A DNA stretch of 37,241 nucleotides, taken from assembly GCA_029821875.1 (NCBI GenBank), contig JALGXW010000034.1:1-37241 (forward strand), in the 5' to 3' direction. How positions within the stretch are numbered: position 1 is the first letter of the stretch; the number at the start of each line of letters is the position of its first letter. A program made the translations under genes and the position numbers. Below are positions 14,740-25,562 of this stretch, one piece after another. This DNA is from Candidatus Hebobacterum abditum. GTDB lineage: Bacteria; Armatimonadota; Hebobacteria; Hebobacterales; Hebobacteraceae. The notes beneath the pieces are model-generated. The model was given only the letters and a program-made list of their open reading frames with translations. It ran no database searches and was not told where the DNA came from.

Positions 14740-16641
14740 TCAGTTCGAGTCAATCTCCCTAAGGTGCTCGACCACGCCGGCCGCCACCGATGTGCCGCAC
14801 CCTGCGACCTCTGCGATCTCCGCCGCCGAGGCCGCCTTCAGGCGGCCCATGGTTCGGAAGTGCCGCAGCAGCCTCTGCTTTCGCGCGGCGCCGATCCCCG
14901 GGACCTCGTCCAGCACGCTCTCCCGGGCGCGCCGAGCATGAAGTGTGCGATGGTAGCTTAGAGCAAACCTATGTGCCTCATCTCGAACACGCTGCAGCAG
15001 GTGCAGGGCACGCGAGTGAGACGGTAGAGCAAGCGGACGCGCTCGTCCAGCCACGTAGAGGTGCTCATGTTCCTTCGCAATGCCGGCTGCAGGCATGCTC
15101 AGGCCGAGTTCCGCCATCGCCTTGCTCGCGACACTCAGTTGCCCCGCTCCTCCGTCAACGAGAAGGAGATCCGGCAAGTGCTGGAACTTCACGTTGCCGG
15201 ATACCGCTGCCGTCAGCCGCCGGGATAATACCTCCGTCATCATCTCGTAGTCGTTCGGCCGTCCCTCAGAGAGGCGAATCCGGAACCGTCGATACTCGCT
15301 CTTCCTCGGCTGACCGTCCTGAAACACGATCATCGATCCAACCGCATGAGTGCCAGATACATTCGAGATGTCGAAGGCCTCGATTCGGCGCGGAGGCACG
15401 GGCAGCCCTAGCACCTTCTGTAGATCGGAGACGGCCTCCTCCCCCCTTCGGCGCTCGGCGCTTTCCCTCTCGAGCACGCTCCGTAGGTGCTGTTCCGCAT
15501 TCTCCGTGGCCATCGCGACCAGGTGCCTCTTCGTGCCGCGCTGTGGGGCCGCGACCCGGACTCTCTGACCGCGTCGCTCGGCCAGCAGCTCCTCGATTGT
15601 GCTCGCCTCCTCAATCCTCAGGGGAAGCAGCACCTGCTTCGGCGCGCCGGCAACCTTCTGGTAGTGCAACTTCGTGAACCCGTTGACCACTTCCGCGGCG
15701 GGAACGCCGGAGACTCCATCCAGAAGGTAGTGGTCTTGCCAGATGACCCGTCCCTCTCGCACTTGCAACACCGCTACGCAGCCGGTGTCCTCCTGCAGAG
15801 CATACCCAAGCGCGTCCACGTCGTCGCCGGCGGGAGAGACGACACGCTGGCCGCCCATCGTCTTCTCGAGGGCATCGACCTGGTCGCGCATCTTCGCGGC
15901 CAGCTCAAACCGCATATCCTCCGCGGCCTGCTGCATTCCCCCGCGAAGCTGGTTTAGCACATGCTCGTACTTGCCTTCTAGAAAATCGCAGACCTGCCCA
16001 ACGACCTGTCCGTATTCTGCAGCCGTCACCGCGCCGACACACGGGCCGACACACCGTCCCACGTGGTAGTCCAGACACGGTCTCTTTCTCTGTCCCTTTG
16101 CCGGCGTCCACGTGCAGCCGCTGCGCCTCTTCGCGGAGACGATCGTTCGCTGGCAGATGCCGAATACGCGTCGTACGAGGCGGATGGTCGCCCACATGGC
16201 GCGGCTTGAGATATAGGGCCCGAAGTACCGCGCCCCGTCTCGCGCCACGGCGTGCTGACGGACAATGCAGAGCGCCGGATACTCCTCTCTCAGATCGATT
16301 CGGATGTAGGGGTAGCTCTTGTCATCCCGATAGCGCACATTGAAGCGCGGCCGATGCCTCTGGATCAAGCTGAACTCGAGGACGAGCGCCTCCACCTCGG
16401 AGCTGGTCACCACGAAGTCGAGATCGCGGACCAGCCCGAGCATGAGCCTCATCCGAGGGGCGAGGTCTGCACTCGGCTGGAAGTAGGAACGCACCCGAGT
16501 ACGGAGGGACTGCGCCTTGCCCACGTAGAGGACATCCCCCGAGACGTCCTCGTACATGTAGACACCAGGCCGGTCGGGCAACTCCTCTATCTTCTCCTCA
16601 AGCGTTGCAGGAGCACACATAGCTATGGAGATGATACCCAT
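14740..16641 (-). CDS. uvrC: Excinuclease ABC subunit C
   Basis: 633 residues (626 if the second ATG at 16620 is used). It makes both incisions in nucleotide-excision repair. The N-terminal GIY-YIG nuclease has PGVYMYEDVSGDVLYVGKAQSLRTRVRSYF. A Cys-containing segment (CLDYHVGRCVGPC) and a UvrB-binding UVR motif (MRFELAAKMRDQVDALEK) follow. The RNase-H-like nuclease has IEAFDISNVSGTHAVGSM and DLLLVDGGAGQLSVA, and tandem helix-hairpin-helix motifs are at the end (VPGIGAARKQRLLRHF). Neither candidate start has a good ribosome-binding site. It is preceded by the amidohydrolase gene and followed with 1-nt spacing by the GNAT gene. Confidence 0.96.
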   Translation of the reverse strand: MGIISIAMCAPATLEEKIEELPDRPGVYMYEDVSGDVLYVGKAQSLRTRVRSYFQPSADLAPRMRLMLGLVRDLDFVVTSSEVEALVLEFSLIQRHRPRFNVRYRDDKSYPYIRIDLREEYPALCIVRQHAVARDGARYFGPYISSRAMWATIRLVRRVFGICQRTIVSAKRRSGCTWTPAKGQRKRPCLDYHVGRCVGPCVGAVTAAEYGQVVGQVCDFLEGKYEHVLNQLRGGMQQAAEDMRFELAAKMRDQVDALEKTMGGQRVVSPAGDDVDALGYALQEDTGCVAVLQVREGRVIWQDHYLLDGVSGVPAAEVVNGFTKLHYQKVAGAPKQVLLPLRIEEASTIEELLAERRGQRVRVAAPQRGTKRHLVAMATENAEQHLRSVLERESAERRRGEEAVSDLQKVLGLPVPPRRIEAFDISNVSGTHAVGSMIVFQDGQPRKSEYRRFRIRLSEGRPNDYEMMTEVLSRRLTAAVSGNVKFQHLPDLLLVDGGAGQLSVASKAMAELGLSMPAAGIAKEHEHLYVAGRARPLALPSHSRALHLLQRVRDEAHRFALSYHRTLHARRARESVLDEVPGIGAARKQRLLRHFRTMGRLKAASAAEIAEVAGCGTSVAAGVVEHLREIDSN

Positions 16642-16709
16642 GTCGGACGAGAGGAGTCAACGCAGCCTCGATCCCGCTGAGCCAGCGGCACGCGCCCGAG
16701 GGCACTCGC

Positions 16710-18299
16710 TCACCCATGGTCTCTTCGTCGATAGGCGACGTGTCCGCCGACGATGACAAGATCGGGCCGAACGTCGAGTAGGCCACGGCCGCGCAGGCGC
16801 GAGATACTCCTTGGCAGTACGACGATATCGGCGAGGTAGCCGGGCGCGAGGCGACCCTTGAGATGTGCCTCGCCGGTGGCGGTGGCGGGTCCGACCGTGT
16901 AGGCGCGGGCCGCCTGCGCCACGGTGATGCCCTGCTCTCTGCGATGCCATCCGCTGGCTGGCCGTCCATCCACCGTCCGGCGCGCCACGGCCGCGTAGAT
17001 CCCGGCAAGCGGATCGGCCGTCTCAACGGGCGCGTCGGACCCGAAGGCAAGCGTCGCGCCTGCGGACAGCAGGGATTTGATGGGGTACGCGTGTCGGGAC
17101 CGCCTCCCCCAGTAGCGGTCGGCCGCATCGATGTCTCCCAAGATGTGGCAGGGCTGCATCGACGCGATGACGCCGAGCCCCGCGAAGCGCGGCACGTCCC
17201 CTGGGCGCACGAGCTGACAGTGCTCCACGCGGTGAGGCAGAGGGGGAGGGATGTCTCGGACCGCCTCCAGCGCGTCGAGCGCCTCCGCGTTGGCTCGGTC
17301 GCCGATAGCGTGTATGGCGCAGGCGATGCCGGCCTGCGCCGCTCGGCGGACGTGATGGCGCAATTCCTCAGGAGAGACTTGGGGTACGCCACAGCTTGCC
17401 GGGGCCGTGTTGTCGTAGGGCTGGAACAGCCAGGCCGTCTGGCTGCCCAGGCTCCCGTCCATGAAGAGCTTCACCCCGCCGAAGCGCAGCCACTCGTCGC
17501 CCAGGCCGCTCCGCATGTCAGCGGCGATAAGACCGTCCAGCGCAGCCGACGAGCGGTAGATCGTGACTCGCGCTGCTAGTTGTCCTCTCTCCCGCAGAGC
17601 CTGAAGAGCAGAGAAGATGGGCATCTCCTCCATCAGATGAACGGATGTGATCCCCTGGCGAGTCAGCAGCCGGAGCGCCTTCGCCAAGTCTCCCGGCAGT
17701 GGCCGACTCTCGTCGAACGCAGGCGACTCGTGGACCAACGCAGTTGCCGCTTCCTGGAGGATGCCGGTCGGCTCGCCTCGCTGATCCTGAGCGATGACGC
17801 CACCCGGCGGGGTGGGCGTTCCAGAGGCGATTCCACAGACTTGCAGTGCGAGTGAGTTCAGCCACAGAGTGTGGCCGTCGCGCGAGCGCATGACAGCCGG
17901 GTTGCCGGGCGCAGCGCGGTCGAGATCGTGCCGAGTGGGGAACTCTTCTCCCCAGCGGTTCTTGTCGAATCCCTCGCCCGTTATCCAGGCGCCTCGGGGG
18001 GTCCTGCGGGCGCGAGCGCGAACGAGCTTGAGCGCACCTTTGAGGCTCCCCGCAGAGTCCAGCCGTACTCGCGATAGCCGCAGGGCCAGCGCCGCGAGGT
18101 GGACATGGCTGTCGGTGAACCCCGGCAGAGCAGGCCTCCCGCGCAGGTCGATTACGCGAGTACGCCGGTCGCGCAGAGGGACTAGCTCGGCGTCGCGGCC
18201 CACCGCGAGGATACGGCCGCCGGCCGAGGCGATGGCGCTGGCCGAGCGTCCGCACATCGTGAGGACGCGTCCGTTGAGCAGGAGGAGGTCAGCTCGCAT
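16710..18299 (-). CDS. Amidohydrolase (YtcJ-like, amidohydrolase 3 family)
   Basis: 529 residues of the metal-dependent amidohydrolase superfamily. Metal-binding features are DSHVHLAAL near residue 63, the Lys segment VKLFMDGSLGSQTAW, HAIGDRANAEAL, HRVEHCQLVRP and LAFGSDAPVETADPLAGIYAAV. The C-terminal small beta-domain ends LAPGYLADIVVLPRS. Family members hydrolyse amides, ureas or carbamates; the substrate cannot be told. It sits between uvrA and uvrC, 27 nt after uvrA, and has no known role in excision repair. It may simply share the transcript. Confidence 0.88.
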   Translation of the reverse strand: MRADLLLLNGRVLTMCGRSASAIASAGGRILAVGRDAELVPLRDRRTRVIDLRGRPALPGFTDSHVHLAALALRLSRVRLDSAGSLKGALKLVRARARRTPRGAWITGEGFDKNRWGEEFPTRHDLDRAAPGNPAVMRSRDGHTLWLNSLALQVCGIASGTPTPPGGVIAQDQRGEPTGILQEAATALVHESPAFDESRPLPGDLAKALRLLTRQGITSVHLMEEMPIFSALQALRERGQLAARVTIYRSSAALDGLIAADMRSGLGDEWLRFGGVKLFMDGSLGSQTAWLFQPYDNTAPASCGVPQVSPEELRHHVRRAAQAGIACAIHAIGDRANAEALDALEAVRDIPPPLPHRVEHCQLVRPGDVPRFAGLGVIASMQPCHILGDIDAADRYWGRRSRHAYPIKSLLSAGATLAFGSDAPVETADPLAGIYAAVARRTVDGRPASGWHRREQGITVAQAARAYTVGPATATGEAHLKGRLAPGYLADIVVLPRSISRLRGRGLLDVRPDLVIVGGHVAYRRRDHG

Positions 18300-18326
18300 C
18301 AGGCGTGGGCGAGAGATCGCATGGAC

Positions 18327-21239
18327 TCACGCGGGGACTTGCAAGGCCCGCTTCTTGCGCCGGGCGCGGGTCCGCGAGGAGCTCTTCTGCGACTTCTTCG
18401 CTCGGGCCGCGAGGACACGTCTCAGCAGGCTCCCGGTGTAGGATTCGGGGTCCTTGGCGACTTCCTCGGGGGAGCCTTCTGCTACAACATGGCCTCCGAG
18501 GTCGCCTCCCTCCGGCCCGAGGTCTATGACGTGGTCGGCGCACTTGATCACGTCGGGATTGTGCTCGATGACGAGAACGGTGTTCCCGGCCTCGGTGAGC
18601 CGCCGCAGCACCTGGAGCAGTTTCCTGATATCGTCGAAATGCAGGCCCGTGGTGGGTTCGTCGAGCAGGTAGAGAGTCTTGCCGGTATCTCTCCGTGCGA
18701 GCTCGGTGGCAAGCTTCACGCGCTGTGCCTCTCCTCCGGAGAGGGTCGTTGCCGGCTGCCCAAGCTTGATGTAGTCAAGGCCAACGTCGTGGATGGTCCG
18801 CAGGCGGGAAGCGATGGGCGGGATGTTGGCGAAGAACTCGAGCGCCTCACTCACCGTCATGTTGAGCACATCTGCGATCGACTTGCCCTTGTAGGTGACC
18901 TCCAATGTCTCCCGGTTGTAGCGAGCGCCGCGGCAGACCTCGCACGGCACGTATACGTCGGGAAGGAAGTGCATCTCGATCTTGATGATGCCATCGCCGC
19001 GGCATGCCTCACAGCGGCCGCCTCGGACATTGAAGGAGAAGCGCCCCGGCTTGTACCCGCGCATCCTCGCCTCCGGAGTCTGCGCAAAGAGCTGCCGGAT
19101 CCGGTCGAAGACGCCGGTGTACGTCGCAGGGTTGGATCGCGGCGTACGGCCAATGGGGGACTGGTCGATATCAATGACCTTGTCAATGTGCTCCACACCC
19201 TCGATGCTGTCGTGCGCTCCCCACATCGTGCGGGCGCCATGCAGCCGGTGGGCAAGGCGACGGTAGAGTATCTCCTCCATGAGGGTCGATTTGCCCGACC
19301 CCGATACGCCTGTCAGGCAGGTGAAGATGCCCAGCGGGATAGTGACGTCGATGTCCTTCAGGTTATGGTGACGGGCTCCACGGACAGTGAGGAAGTTGCC
19401 ATTGTGCTGCCGCCGAGAGGGCACAGGTATCGAACGACGCCCGGCCAGATAGTCGCCGGTTATCGACTCCGAAGTCGAGCACAGCTCCTCGACGGTGCCC
19501 GAGACGATGATCTCGCCGCCATTCTCCCCCGCCCCCGGACCGATGTCGATGATCCAGTCGGCCGTGCGGATGGTTTCCTCATCGTGCTCGACTACGAGAA
19601 TCGTGTTCCCGAGATCCCGTAACCTGAGCAGCGTAGCCAGGAGGCGCCGGTTGTCTCGCTGGTGGAGGCCGATCGAGGGCTCGTCCAGGATGTAGAGCAC
19701 GCCCATCAGTCCGGAGCCGATCTGCGTGGCCAGCCGAATACGCTGCGCCTCTCCGCCGGCGAGGGTGGCGGCGGCCCGATCCAGAGTCAGGTAGTCCAGG
19801 CCAACGTTCAGAAGGAAGCCAAGGCGCGTTCGAATCTCCTTGAGCACCTGACGAGCTATGCGTCGCTCGCGGGCAGTGAGAGGCAGCTCATCGAAGGAAT
19901 CCATCGCCTTTCGAATGGACAGGGCGGCCACCTGGGCTATGTTCTTGCCATCTATGGTCACCGCAAGGCTCTCAGGCTTGAGCCGCGCGCCGCGGCAGGC
20001 CGGGCAGGGCTTCACGGCGGTGAAGGCATCGAGGTAAGCTCGAGTCGAAACCGACTCTCCCTCCTCGTATTCCTTCTGGAGATAGTGCAGAATGCCCTGG
20101 AAACGCGTGTTGTATATCCGAAGTCGGCCGCCGCGGCCGCGGTAGCGAACACGAATGGGATCGGGCGCTCCGTGAAGCAGGGCCTCGATCTTTGACTTCG
20201 CCAGACGGCCGACCGGTGTATCCAGGCCGATGTTGAACTCGCGGCACACTGCCCTCAGCAGCGCCTTATGGTACTGCGAGCTCAGGCTGCGCCACGGCAG
20301 TATGGCACCCTCGTTTATGGTCAGCTTGGGATCTGGGATGATGAGATTCTCGTCCAGCTCATTGCTCGTGCCCAGGCCCATGCAGTCGGGGCACGCGCCG
20401 TAGGGTGTGTTGAAGGAAAAGAGCCTGGGCTGAAGCTCCTCGAAACTCCGCTGGCACTGAGTGCACGCGTACCGCTCGCTGAAGGTCAGTTCCTCAGCCG
20501 AGTTCCCCTCCTCGTCCAACACCTGCACGAGAGCGACGCCGCCGCCCACTCGCAGCGCAAGCTCCATCGAGTCTGCCAGGCGCTTCCGGGAGCCTGGGCG
20601 AACGACGATACGGTCCACGACGATCTCGATGGTGTGCTGTTTGTAGCGAGCCAACCTGAGCTCAGCGGCCTCCTCGAGGAGCACGACCTGGCCGTCCACT
20701 CGGACTCGGGCGAACCCCTGCCGGCGGATGTCCTCCAGTATCTGGCGGTACTCGCCCTTGCGGCCTCGGATCACCGGGCCGAGAATGAGGATTCGCGTTC
20801 GTTCTGGAAGCTGGAGGACCTGATCGACGATCTGCTCCGACGTCTGCTGGACTATCGGTCGGCCGCACTCGGGGCAGTGCGGCTTGCCGATCCGGGCCCA
20901 CAGCAGGCGCATATGGTCGTAGATCTCGGTGACCGTCGCCACAGTGGAGCGCGGGTTCCGGCTTGTGGATTTCTGATCGATGGAGACTGCCGGGGAGAGA
21001 CCCTCTATCATGTCGACGTCGGGCTTGTCCATCTCCCCGAGGAACTGCCGGGCGTAGGCCGACAGGGACTCGACATACCGGCGCTGTCCTTCGGCGTAGA
21101 TGGTGTCGAATGCCAGCGACGACTTCCCCGACCCCGACAGGCCCGTTATCACCACGAGCCTGTCGCGGGGAATCTCGACCGTGATGTTCTTCAGGTTGTG
21201 TTGTCGCGCGCCGCGGACGACGATCTTATCGGCGGCCAT
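18327..21239 (-). CDS. uvrA: Excinuclease ABC subunit A
   Basis: 970 residues; the DNA-damage-recognition ATPase of excision repair. It has two ABC ATPase modules: Walker [10 protein letters not shown] near residue 33 and GVSGSGKST near 640. ABC signatures are [12 protein letters not shown] and [12 protein letters not shown], with [10 protein letters not shown] and [10 protein letters not shown] as Walker B. Zinc modules are [14 protein letters not shown]...CPDC and CEACRGDG...CEVC. The C-terminus is Lys/Arg-rich ([13 protein letters not shown]), slightly longer than usual. The ATG has GAGG about 9 nt upstream. It follows uvrB by 45 nt. Confidence 0.98.
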   Translation of the reverse strand: MAADKIVVRGARQHNLKNITVEIPRDRLVVITGLSGSGKSSLAFDTIYAEGQRRYVESLSAYARQFLGEMDKPDVDMIEGLSPAVSIDQKSTSRNPRSTVATVTEIYDHMRLLWARIGKPHCPECGRPIVQQTSEQIVDQVLQLPERTRILILGPVIRGRKGEYRQILEDIRRQGFARVRVDGQVVLLEEAAELRLARYKQHTIEIVVDRIVVRPGSRKRLADSMELALRVGGGVALVQVLDEEGNSAEELTFSERYACTQCQRSFEELQPRLFSFNTPYGACPDCMGLGTSNELDENLIIPDPKLTINEGAILPWRSLSSQYHKALLRAVCREFNIGLDTPVGRLAKSKIEALLHGAPDPIRVRYRGRGGRLRIYNTRFQGILHYLQKEYEEGESVSTRAYLDAFTAVKPCPACRGARLKPESLAVTIDGKNIAQVAALSIRKAMDSFDELPLTARERRIARQVLKEIRTRLGFLLNVGLDYLTLDRAAATLAGGEAQRIRLATQIGSGLMGVLYILDEPSIGLHQRDNRRLLATLLRLRDLGNTILVVEHDEETIRTADWIIDIGPGAGENGGEIIVSGTVEELCSTSESITGDYLAGRRSIPVPSRRQHNGNFLTVRGARHHNLKDIDVTIPLGIFTCLTGVSGSGKSTLMEEILYRRLAHRLHGARTMWGAHDSIEGVEHIDKVIDIDQSPIGRTPRSNPATYTGVFDRIRQLFAQTPEARMRGYKPGRFSFNVRGGRCEACRGDGIIKIEMHFLPDVYVPCEVCRGARYNRETLEVTYKGKSIADVLNMTVSEALEFFANIPPIASRLRTIHDVGLDYIKLGQPATTLSGGEAQRVKLATELARRDTGKTLYLLDEPTTGLHFDDIRKLLQVLRRLTEAGNTVLVIEHNPDVIKCADHVIDLGPEGGDLGGHVVAEGSPEEVAKDPESYTGSLLRRVLAARAKKSQKSSSRTRARRKKRALQVPA

Positions 21240-21284
21240 GCGAGTCGCCTCTGCTCTCGGCGGGAGTGATGCGGCGGACTGCGG

Positions 21285-23297
21285 TCAGCGCCTCTTGCGC
21301 CGCCGGACAGTTCGTTTGGCATACGTCTTCGGCGCAGACGGAGCAGCACCTTGGAGGGATCTGATTCGGTCTCTCAGCTTGGCCGCCTCCTCAAAGCGCA
21401 GGTCCTGCGCGGCGAGCTTCATGTCGAATTCCAGCTCCGCGATGACATCCGAGATGTCCTGTCCCGGCTCGCCCTCGCCGTAGATGGGTGTCTCCTCCGC
21501 CACCTCCTCCACCAGGAGGTCTCGCACCGCCTTCTCCACCGACCGAGGCTTCACTCCGTGCTCTTCGTTGTAGTCGATCTGCTTCTGCCGCCTCCGGTTG
21601 GTCTCGGCAATCGCCCGCTCCATCGAGTCCGTCACATTGTCCGCGTACATGATGACCTGACCGGAGATGTGCCGGGCAGCTCTGCCCATGGTCTGGATAA
21701 GAGAGGTCTCCGAGCGGAGGAACCCCTCCTTGTCGGCGTCGAGGATCGCCACCAGGCTTACCTCCGGCAGATCGAGACCCTCCCTCAGCAGGTTAATCCC
21801 CACGACGACGTCGTAGACGCCCAGGCGGAGGTCTCGCAGAATCTCCGACCGCACCAGTGTCTCGACCTCGGAGTGGAGGTAGTGGACCTTGATGTCCATT
21901 TCGGCCAGGTAGTCAGCCAGGTCCTCGGCCATCTTCTTGGTCAGAGTTGTGACCAGCACCCGTTCGCCGCGCCCGGTGCGCTCCCGGATCTCCCCGATGA
22001 GATCGTCGATCTGCCCCTTTGTGGGGCGGACGATCACCTCCGGGTCCACCAGGCCGGTGGGCCGCACAATCTGCTCGGCCACACGGTCGCTCACCCGGTG
22101 TTCGTAGGGACCGGGAGTTGCTGAAGTGAATATGATATCCCCCGCGCGCTGCTCCCACTCCTCGAAGGTGAGCGGTCTGTTATCATAGGCCGATGGCAGC
22201 CGGAATCCATGTTCGACCAAGCTGTCTTTCCGGGAGCGATCCGCCGCGTGCTGCCCCGCAATTTGAGGGATCGTTTGGTGGCTCTCGTCGACGATCATCA
22301 GGAAGTCGTCGGGGAAGTAGTCGAGGAGCGTGTAGGGCGCCTGACCTGGCGAGCGGCCATCGAAGTGACGGGCGTAGTTCTCGATCCCCTGGCAGTAGCC
22401 GATCTCGCGGATCATCTCCATGTCGTAGCGCGTGCGCCGCTCCAGGCGCTGGGCTTCGAGCAGGCGGCCTCTCTTATGGAAGTACTCGAGACGCTCGGCC
22501 AGCTCCGCTTGAATGGACTCCAACGCCTGCTCCTGCTGCTCGACGTCGGAGACGTAGTGGGTGGCGGGGAAGATCATCGCCCCCTCTCTCTCCTCCATGA
22601 CCTCGCCCGTCACCGGGCTGATAGAGAGAATGCGCTCCACCTCATCGCCGAACGTCTCTACACGCGTGATTCTCTCCTCGTCCACGGGGAAGATCTCGAG
22701 GACATCTCCCCGCACGCGGAACTTGCCGCGAGTGAGATTGACGTCGTTGCGCTCGAATTGCATGGAGACGAGGCGGCGCAGGAGACGATCTCTATCGGTG
22801 ACCTCACCCCGCCGCACCTGGAACGTCATGCGCTCGTACTCCTGCGGGCTCCCGAGCGCGTAGATGCAGGACACGCTGGCGACGACGATCACATCTCTCC
22901 GTTCGAAGAGGGATTGCGTCGCATAGTGCCGCAGTCGGTCGATCTCGTCGTTTATAGATGAGTCCTTCTCGATATAGGTATCGGTGGTCGGGAGGTAGGC
23001 CTCGGGCTGGTAGTAGTCGTAGTATGAGACGAAGTAGCCAGCCGCGTTGTGAGGGAAGAACTCCCTGAACTCACCGCAAAGCTGCGCGGCCAGCGTCTTG
23101 TTGTGCGCGATGACGAGCGTGGGGCGCTGAAGGCGTGCGATGACATTGGCCATCGTGAATGTCTTGCCGGAGCCTGTGACCCCGATGAGCGTCTGCTTGC
23201 GGCAGCCGCGCTGGATGCCGTCTGCCAGTTGCTCGATGGCCTGCGGTTGGTCGCCCTTGGGGGCGAACTCGGAGATGAGCTGGAACTGCCGGGCCAT
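21285..23297 (-). CDS. uvrB: Excinuclease ABC subunit B
   Basis: 670 residues; the helicase-like damage-verification subunit. Seen are the Walker [18 protein letters not shown], the beta-hairpin region [16 protein letters not shown], the DEAH-like motif MIVDESHQT, the helicase motifs [18 protein letters not shown] and QTMGRAARH, and the C-terminal UVR motif [14 protein letters not shown] that contacts UvrA/UvrC. The ATG at 23297 is chosen because GGGAG lies just before it and family members start MxxFQLxSEF. An upstream in-frame ATG at 23315 overlaps a TATAAT-like sequence. It heads the repair unit. Confidence 0.98.
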   Translation of the reverse strand: MARQFQLISEFAPKGDQPQAIEQLADGIQRGCRKQTLIGVTGSGKTFTMANVIARLQRPTLVIAHNKTLAAQLCGEFREFFPHNAAGYFVSYYDYYQPEAYLPTTDTYIEKDSSINDEIDRLRHYATQSLFERRDVIVVASVSCIYALGSPQEYERMTFQVRRGEVTDRDRLLRRLVSMQFERNDVNLTRGKFRVRGDVLEIFPVDEERITRVETFGDEVERILSISPVTGEVMEEREGAMIFPATHYVSDVEQQEQALESIQAELAERLEYFHKRGRLLEAQRLERRTRYDMEMIREIGYCQGIENYARHFDGRSPGQAPYTLLDYFPDDFLMIVDESHQTIPQIAGQHAADRSRKDSLVEHGFRLPSAYDNRPLTFEEWEQRAGDIIFTSATPGPYEHRVSDRVAEQIVRPTGLVDPEVIVRPTKGQIDDLIGEIRERTGRGERVLVTTLTKKMAEDLADYLAEMDIKVHYLHSEVETLVRSEILRDLRLGVYDVVVGINLLREGLDLPEVSLVAILDADKEGFLRSETSLIQTMGRAARHISGQVIMYADNVTDSMERAIAETNRRRQKQIDYNEEHGVKPRSVEKAVRDLLVEEVAEETPIYGEGEPGQDISDVIAELEFDMKLAAQDLRFEEAAKLRDRIRSLQGAAPSAPKTYAKRTVRRRKRR

Positions 23298-23367
23298 GAC
23301 TCCCACCGGCGCCATTATAGCACGAACGGCAAGTCCGCAGAAGTTGGGGACAGCGGACGCGTCAGTG

Positions 23368-23382
23368 CGGCGGAGGCCGCCG
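23368..23382 (-). terminator. Hairpin after the LptD-like gene
   Basis: CGGCGG (23368-23373) and CCGCCG (23377-23382) form a 6-bp stem with a 3-nt loop, 10 nt past the stop of the LptD-like gene. There is no U-tract. It may only stabilise the message end. Confidence 0.3.
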
Positions 23383-23391
23383 GAGCGACAT

Positions 23392-25485
23392 CTAGTAGCC
23401 GAGGGCGCTCAGCTCGATCCAGAGATGCCGGCCGCCCGAGTAGGTGTAGCCGTAGCCGTCGAGGTTGATCCAGGGCTTGCTCTCATAGCCGCCGCCGCCC
23501 TGTGGTGAATAGCACAGGGCAAGCCGGTATCGCCCCACTGCCCTGCTGAGAGCGATGCGAGAGCTGGCCAGATTGTAGTCTGAGAAGTGTGAGAACATCT
23601 GGCTGCCATGAAGCCGCCAGAGAGGGCTGCCGCCGGCGTCCTTCCCCCACGGCAGAGAATGCGCCAACGTCAAGTGCCCAAAGAGTCGGTCGCCTCCGAT
23701 TTCCTGCGAAGCGTTGAACCGAAGATGCCAGTCCTTGAGGCTCACATTGCCGTTCAGACTCAGTCTCTGTCGACCGATCGCGAAGGCGGACGGCTGAAGG
23801 CTTGCCGGCCTTCCGGAGTAGCTGTAGTCGAGTTTGAGGTACTGGGTCGCACCCAGTCGGTGGACGAGGCCGAACCGCCCGTCGAGCACTGATCGGGGGC
23901 CGCCCTCGAGGCCCCAGGCATACCCGGTCATGAGTGACGCCGTCAACTGTGTTGTCTCGCTGATGCTGCGCCTCGGTAGGCTGAAGGACAGATCGAAGCC
24001 CGGCGAGGTCGTCCTGCCCGTGTCCGCCGCTGATATCTCGAGCACTTCGCCGGTCTCTGGATCAACCAGCACCTCGTCCCCGTCGCTATGTCTGACTGAA
24101 TGGCGTACATGGACGACGGGGCTGACAAGGATGCCGGATCCGAGACGCGTACTCCGGAGGCGATAGGCCATCCCGCTGTAGTAGTGTCGAGAGCTCCCGT
24201 AGTCGCTGCCGGAGAGCGAGAGCGAGAGCCGGCCGACTGAGAGTGGCTGGAAGTAGGTCAACCCGCCGGCGCGCAGCGTCGGGGCATCGTCCTCGAATGT
24301 CGCTGTGCTCGCGTCGAGACTGAGCGCAGCCCCGCGGCCCAGCTTCAGCTGGTGCCGCCAGGAGGCCCCCCGTCCGGGACTGGTTATATCCTCAACCGCG
24401 AAGACCCCCTCACTGTGCCCTTCGCGGAAGTACTCCTCTTTGATCCCGAGGCCCCAGCCTGGACCAGATCCTGCTCCTCCAAGTGCCCGGTTGCGTTTTA
24501 TGTGAAGCGCCCCGACCTGATTGCCACTCGCGCGATAGTAGATCGGCACGTCCAGATCGGCCCCCAGTATCGAGCTATACCCGAACGTATTCCCGAAGAT
24601 CGCGCCGCCCGTGTGCGGATCCAGCACATGTCGGCGCAGGGCCATGACTCGCAGGTCGTTGACATACACCGCGGCGTGGTCGAGTATGACCTTCTTCCGC
24701 GGGCTCACCACGGCGCTCCGCGCCTTCACCCACGTATTGAACTCGGCCTGGGGTACGGGATACCAGAGACAAGGATCGCCCTCCGCATCAGGCCGCGTTT
24801 GAAGCTTGTGTCCCTCAACCAGGAGCAGCTCGGCCTCATCTGTCACGCGAAGCAGACGGCCTCTGAGAGAGTCGAGATCGTAGCGGAGGGCGTCAGCGCG
24901 CAGCTCGTGGCTGCCGGACCTGAGCACGACATCGCCCTGGGCGCAGACGACGTTGCTCATGACTTCGTACTGGAATGCGTCCGCGGTGATCTCGATCATC
25001 TCGTAGGTGAGGCGCGCGGAGGCGCCAGCGACAAATGCCCTTCGTTCTGCGTTGTAGGAGAGGTCCTCTGCCGAGAGCTCGATCATGCGCGACCCGACGG
25101 AGGCGCTGCCCGGCGTGCCTGTGAACTCCACCTCGAGCGACACGCGGGCCGATCCGACCATCACCGACACCAAGGCCGTGCCGGCCGCATTCGAGGGGCT
25201 AAGGACGGTCTGCGCGATGCCGCCGACGGTCTCTACGGGGGACACGATCTCCCCCATCGTAGTGACGAAGTACACCGAGGTGCCGTCCGCGACGGGCACC
25301 CCAGACGCACTCAGCACCTCGACCGAAATCGCTACGGGAGTGCGGCCGTCGGCCGGCGCACGCTGGGGGTCAGCTCGGAGGGTCAACTGGACGCCAACGA
25401 GAGAGGCGTGTGCGGCGGCGGCAACAGAGGCCGCCGCCAGAAGGCACAGGAGAACGAGAGTCCAGTATTCGCGAGGCCGAGGCAT
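23392..25485 (-). CDS. LptD/OstA-like outer-membrane protein with N-terminal Ig-like domain
   Basis: 697 residues. A signal peptide (about 1-28, hydrophobic core [16 protein letters not shown]) is followed by an invasin/intimin-type bacterial Ig-like domain (about 30-120: [53 protein letters not shown]). An OstA/LptA-like beta segment comes next (about 135-290: [37 protein letters not shown]). Then comes a long beta-barrel-like region rich in alternating polar and aromatic residues, ending in [10 protein letters not shown]. Standard LptD inserts lipopolysaccharide into the outer membrane; the Ig-like addition is not usual. The ATG at 25485 has GGGGGA upstream; a TTG at 25506 is less likely. 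It probably shares a transcript with the secreted-protein gene before it. Confidence 0.8.
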   Translation of the reverse strand: MPRPREYWTLVLLCLLAAASVAAAAHASLVGVQLTLRADPQRAPADGRTPVAISVEVLSASGVPVADGTSVYFVTTMGEIVSPVETVGGIAQTVLSPSNAAGTALVSVMVGSARVSLEVEFTGTPGSASVGSRMIELSAEDLSYNAERRAFVAGASARLTYEMIEITADAFQYEVMSNVVCAQGDVVLRSGSHELRADALRYDLDSLRGRLLRVTDEAELLLVEGHKLQTRPDAEGDPCLWYPVPQAEFNTWVKARSAVVSPRKKVILDHAAVYVNDLRVMALRRHVLDPHTGGAIFGNTFGYSSILGADLDVPIYYRASGNQVGALHIKRNRALGGAGSGPGWGLGIKEEYFREGHSEGVFAVEDITSPGRGASWRHQLKLGRGAALSLDASTATFEDDAPTLRAGGLTYFQPLSVGRLSLSLSGSDYGSSRHYYSGMAYRLRSTRLGSGILVSPVVHVRHSVRHSDGDEVLVDPETGEVLEISAADTGRTTSPGFDLSFSLPRRSISETTQLTASLMTGYAWGLEGGPRSVLDGRFGLVHRLGATQYLKLDYSYSGRPASLQPSAFAIGRQRLSLNGNVSLKDWHLRFNASQEIGGDRLFGHLTLAHSLPWGKDAGGSPLWRLHGSQMFSHFSDYNLASSRIALSRAVGRYRLALCYSPQGGGGYESKPWINLDGYGYTYSGGRHLWIELSALGY

Positions 25486-25519
25486 GTATCCCCCGTGCTC
25501 TGGCAAGAATCGCTGACAA

Positions 25520-25550
25520 GGCGGGCCGGGCTAGTCGCGCCCGGCCCGCC
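25520..25550 (-). terminator. Strong GC hairpin between the secreted-protein and LptD-like genes
   Basis: A perfect 12-bp inverted repeat (GGCGGGCCGGGC with GCCCGGCCCGCC, 7-nt loop) lies 12 nt past the stop of the secreted-protein gene. On the minus strand it is followed by TTGTCAGCGATTCTT, not a true U-tract. It may attenuate transcription or protect the upstream message from 3' decay. Confidence 0.5.
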
Positions 25551-25562
25551 CGTAGTCCTGCG

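Noticed and set aside
18321-19622. 433-codon plus-strand open frame
   Set aside because: It is antisense to uvrA; the His/Asp/Val-rich translation is typical of the shadow of a high-GC gene.
23314-23319. TATAAT on the minus strand just before uvrB
   Set aside because: No acceptable -35 box lies 16-19 bp upstream, and the predicted leader would be only about 10 nt. I also found no LexA-type box there.
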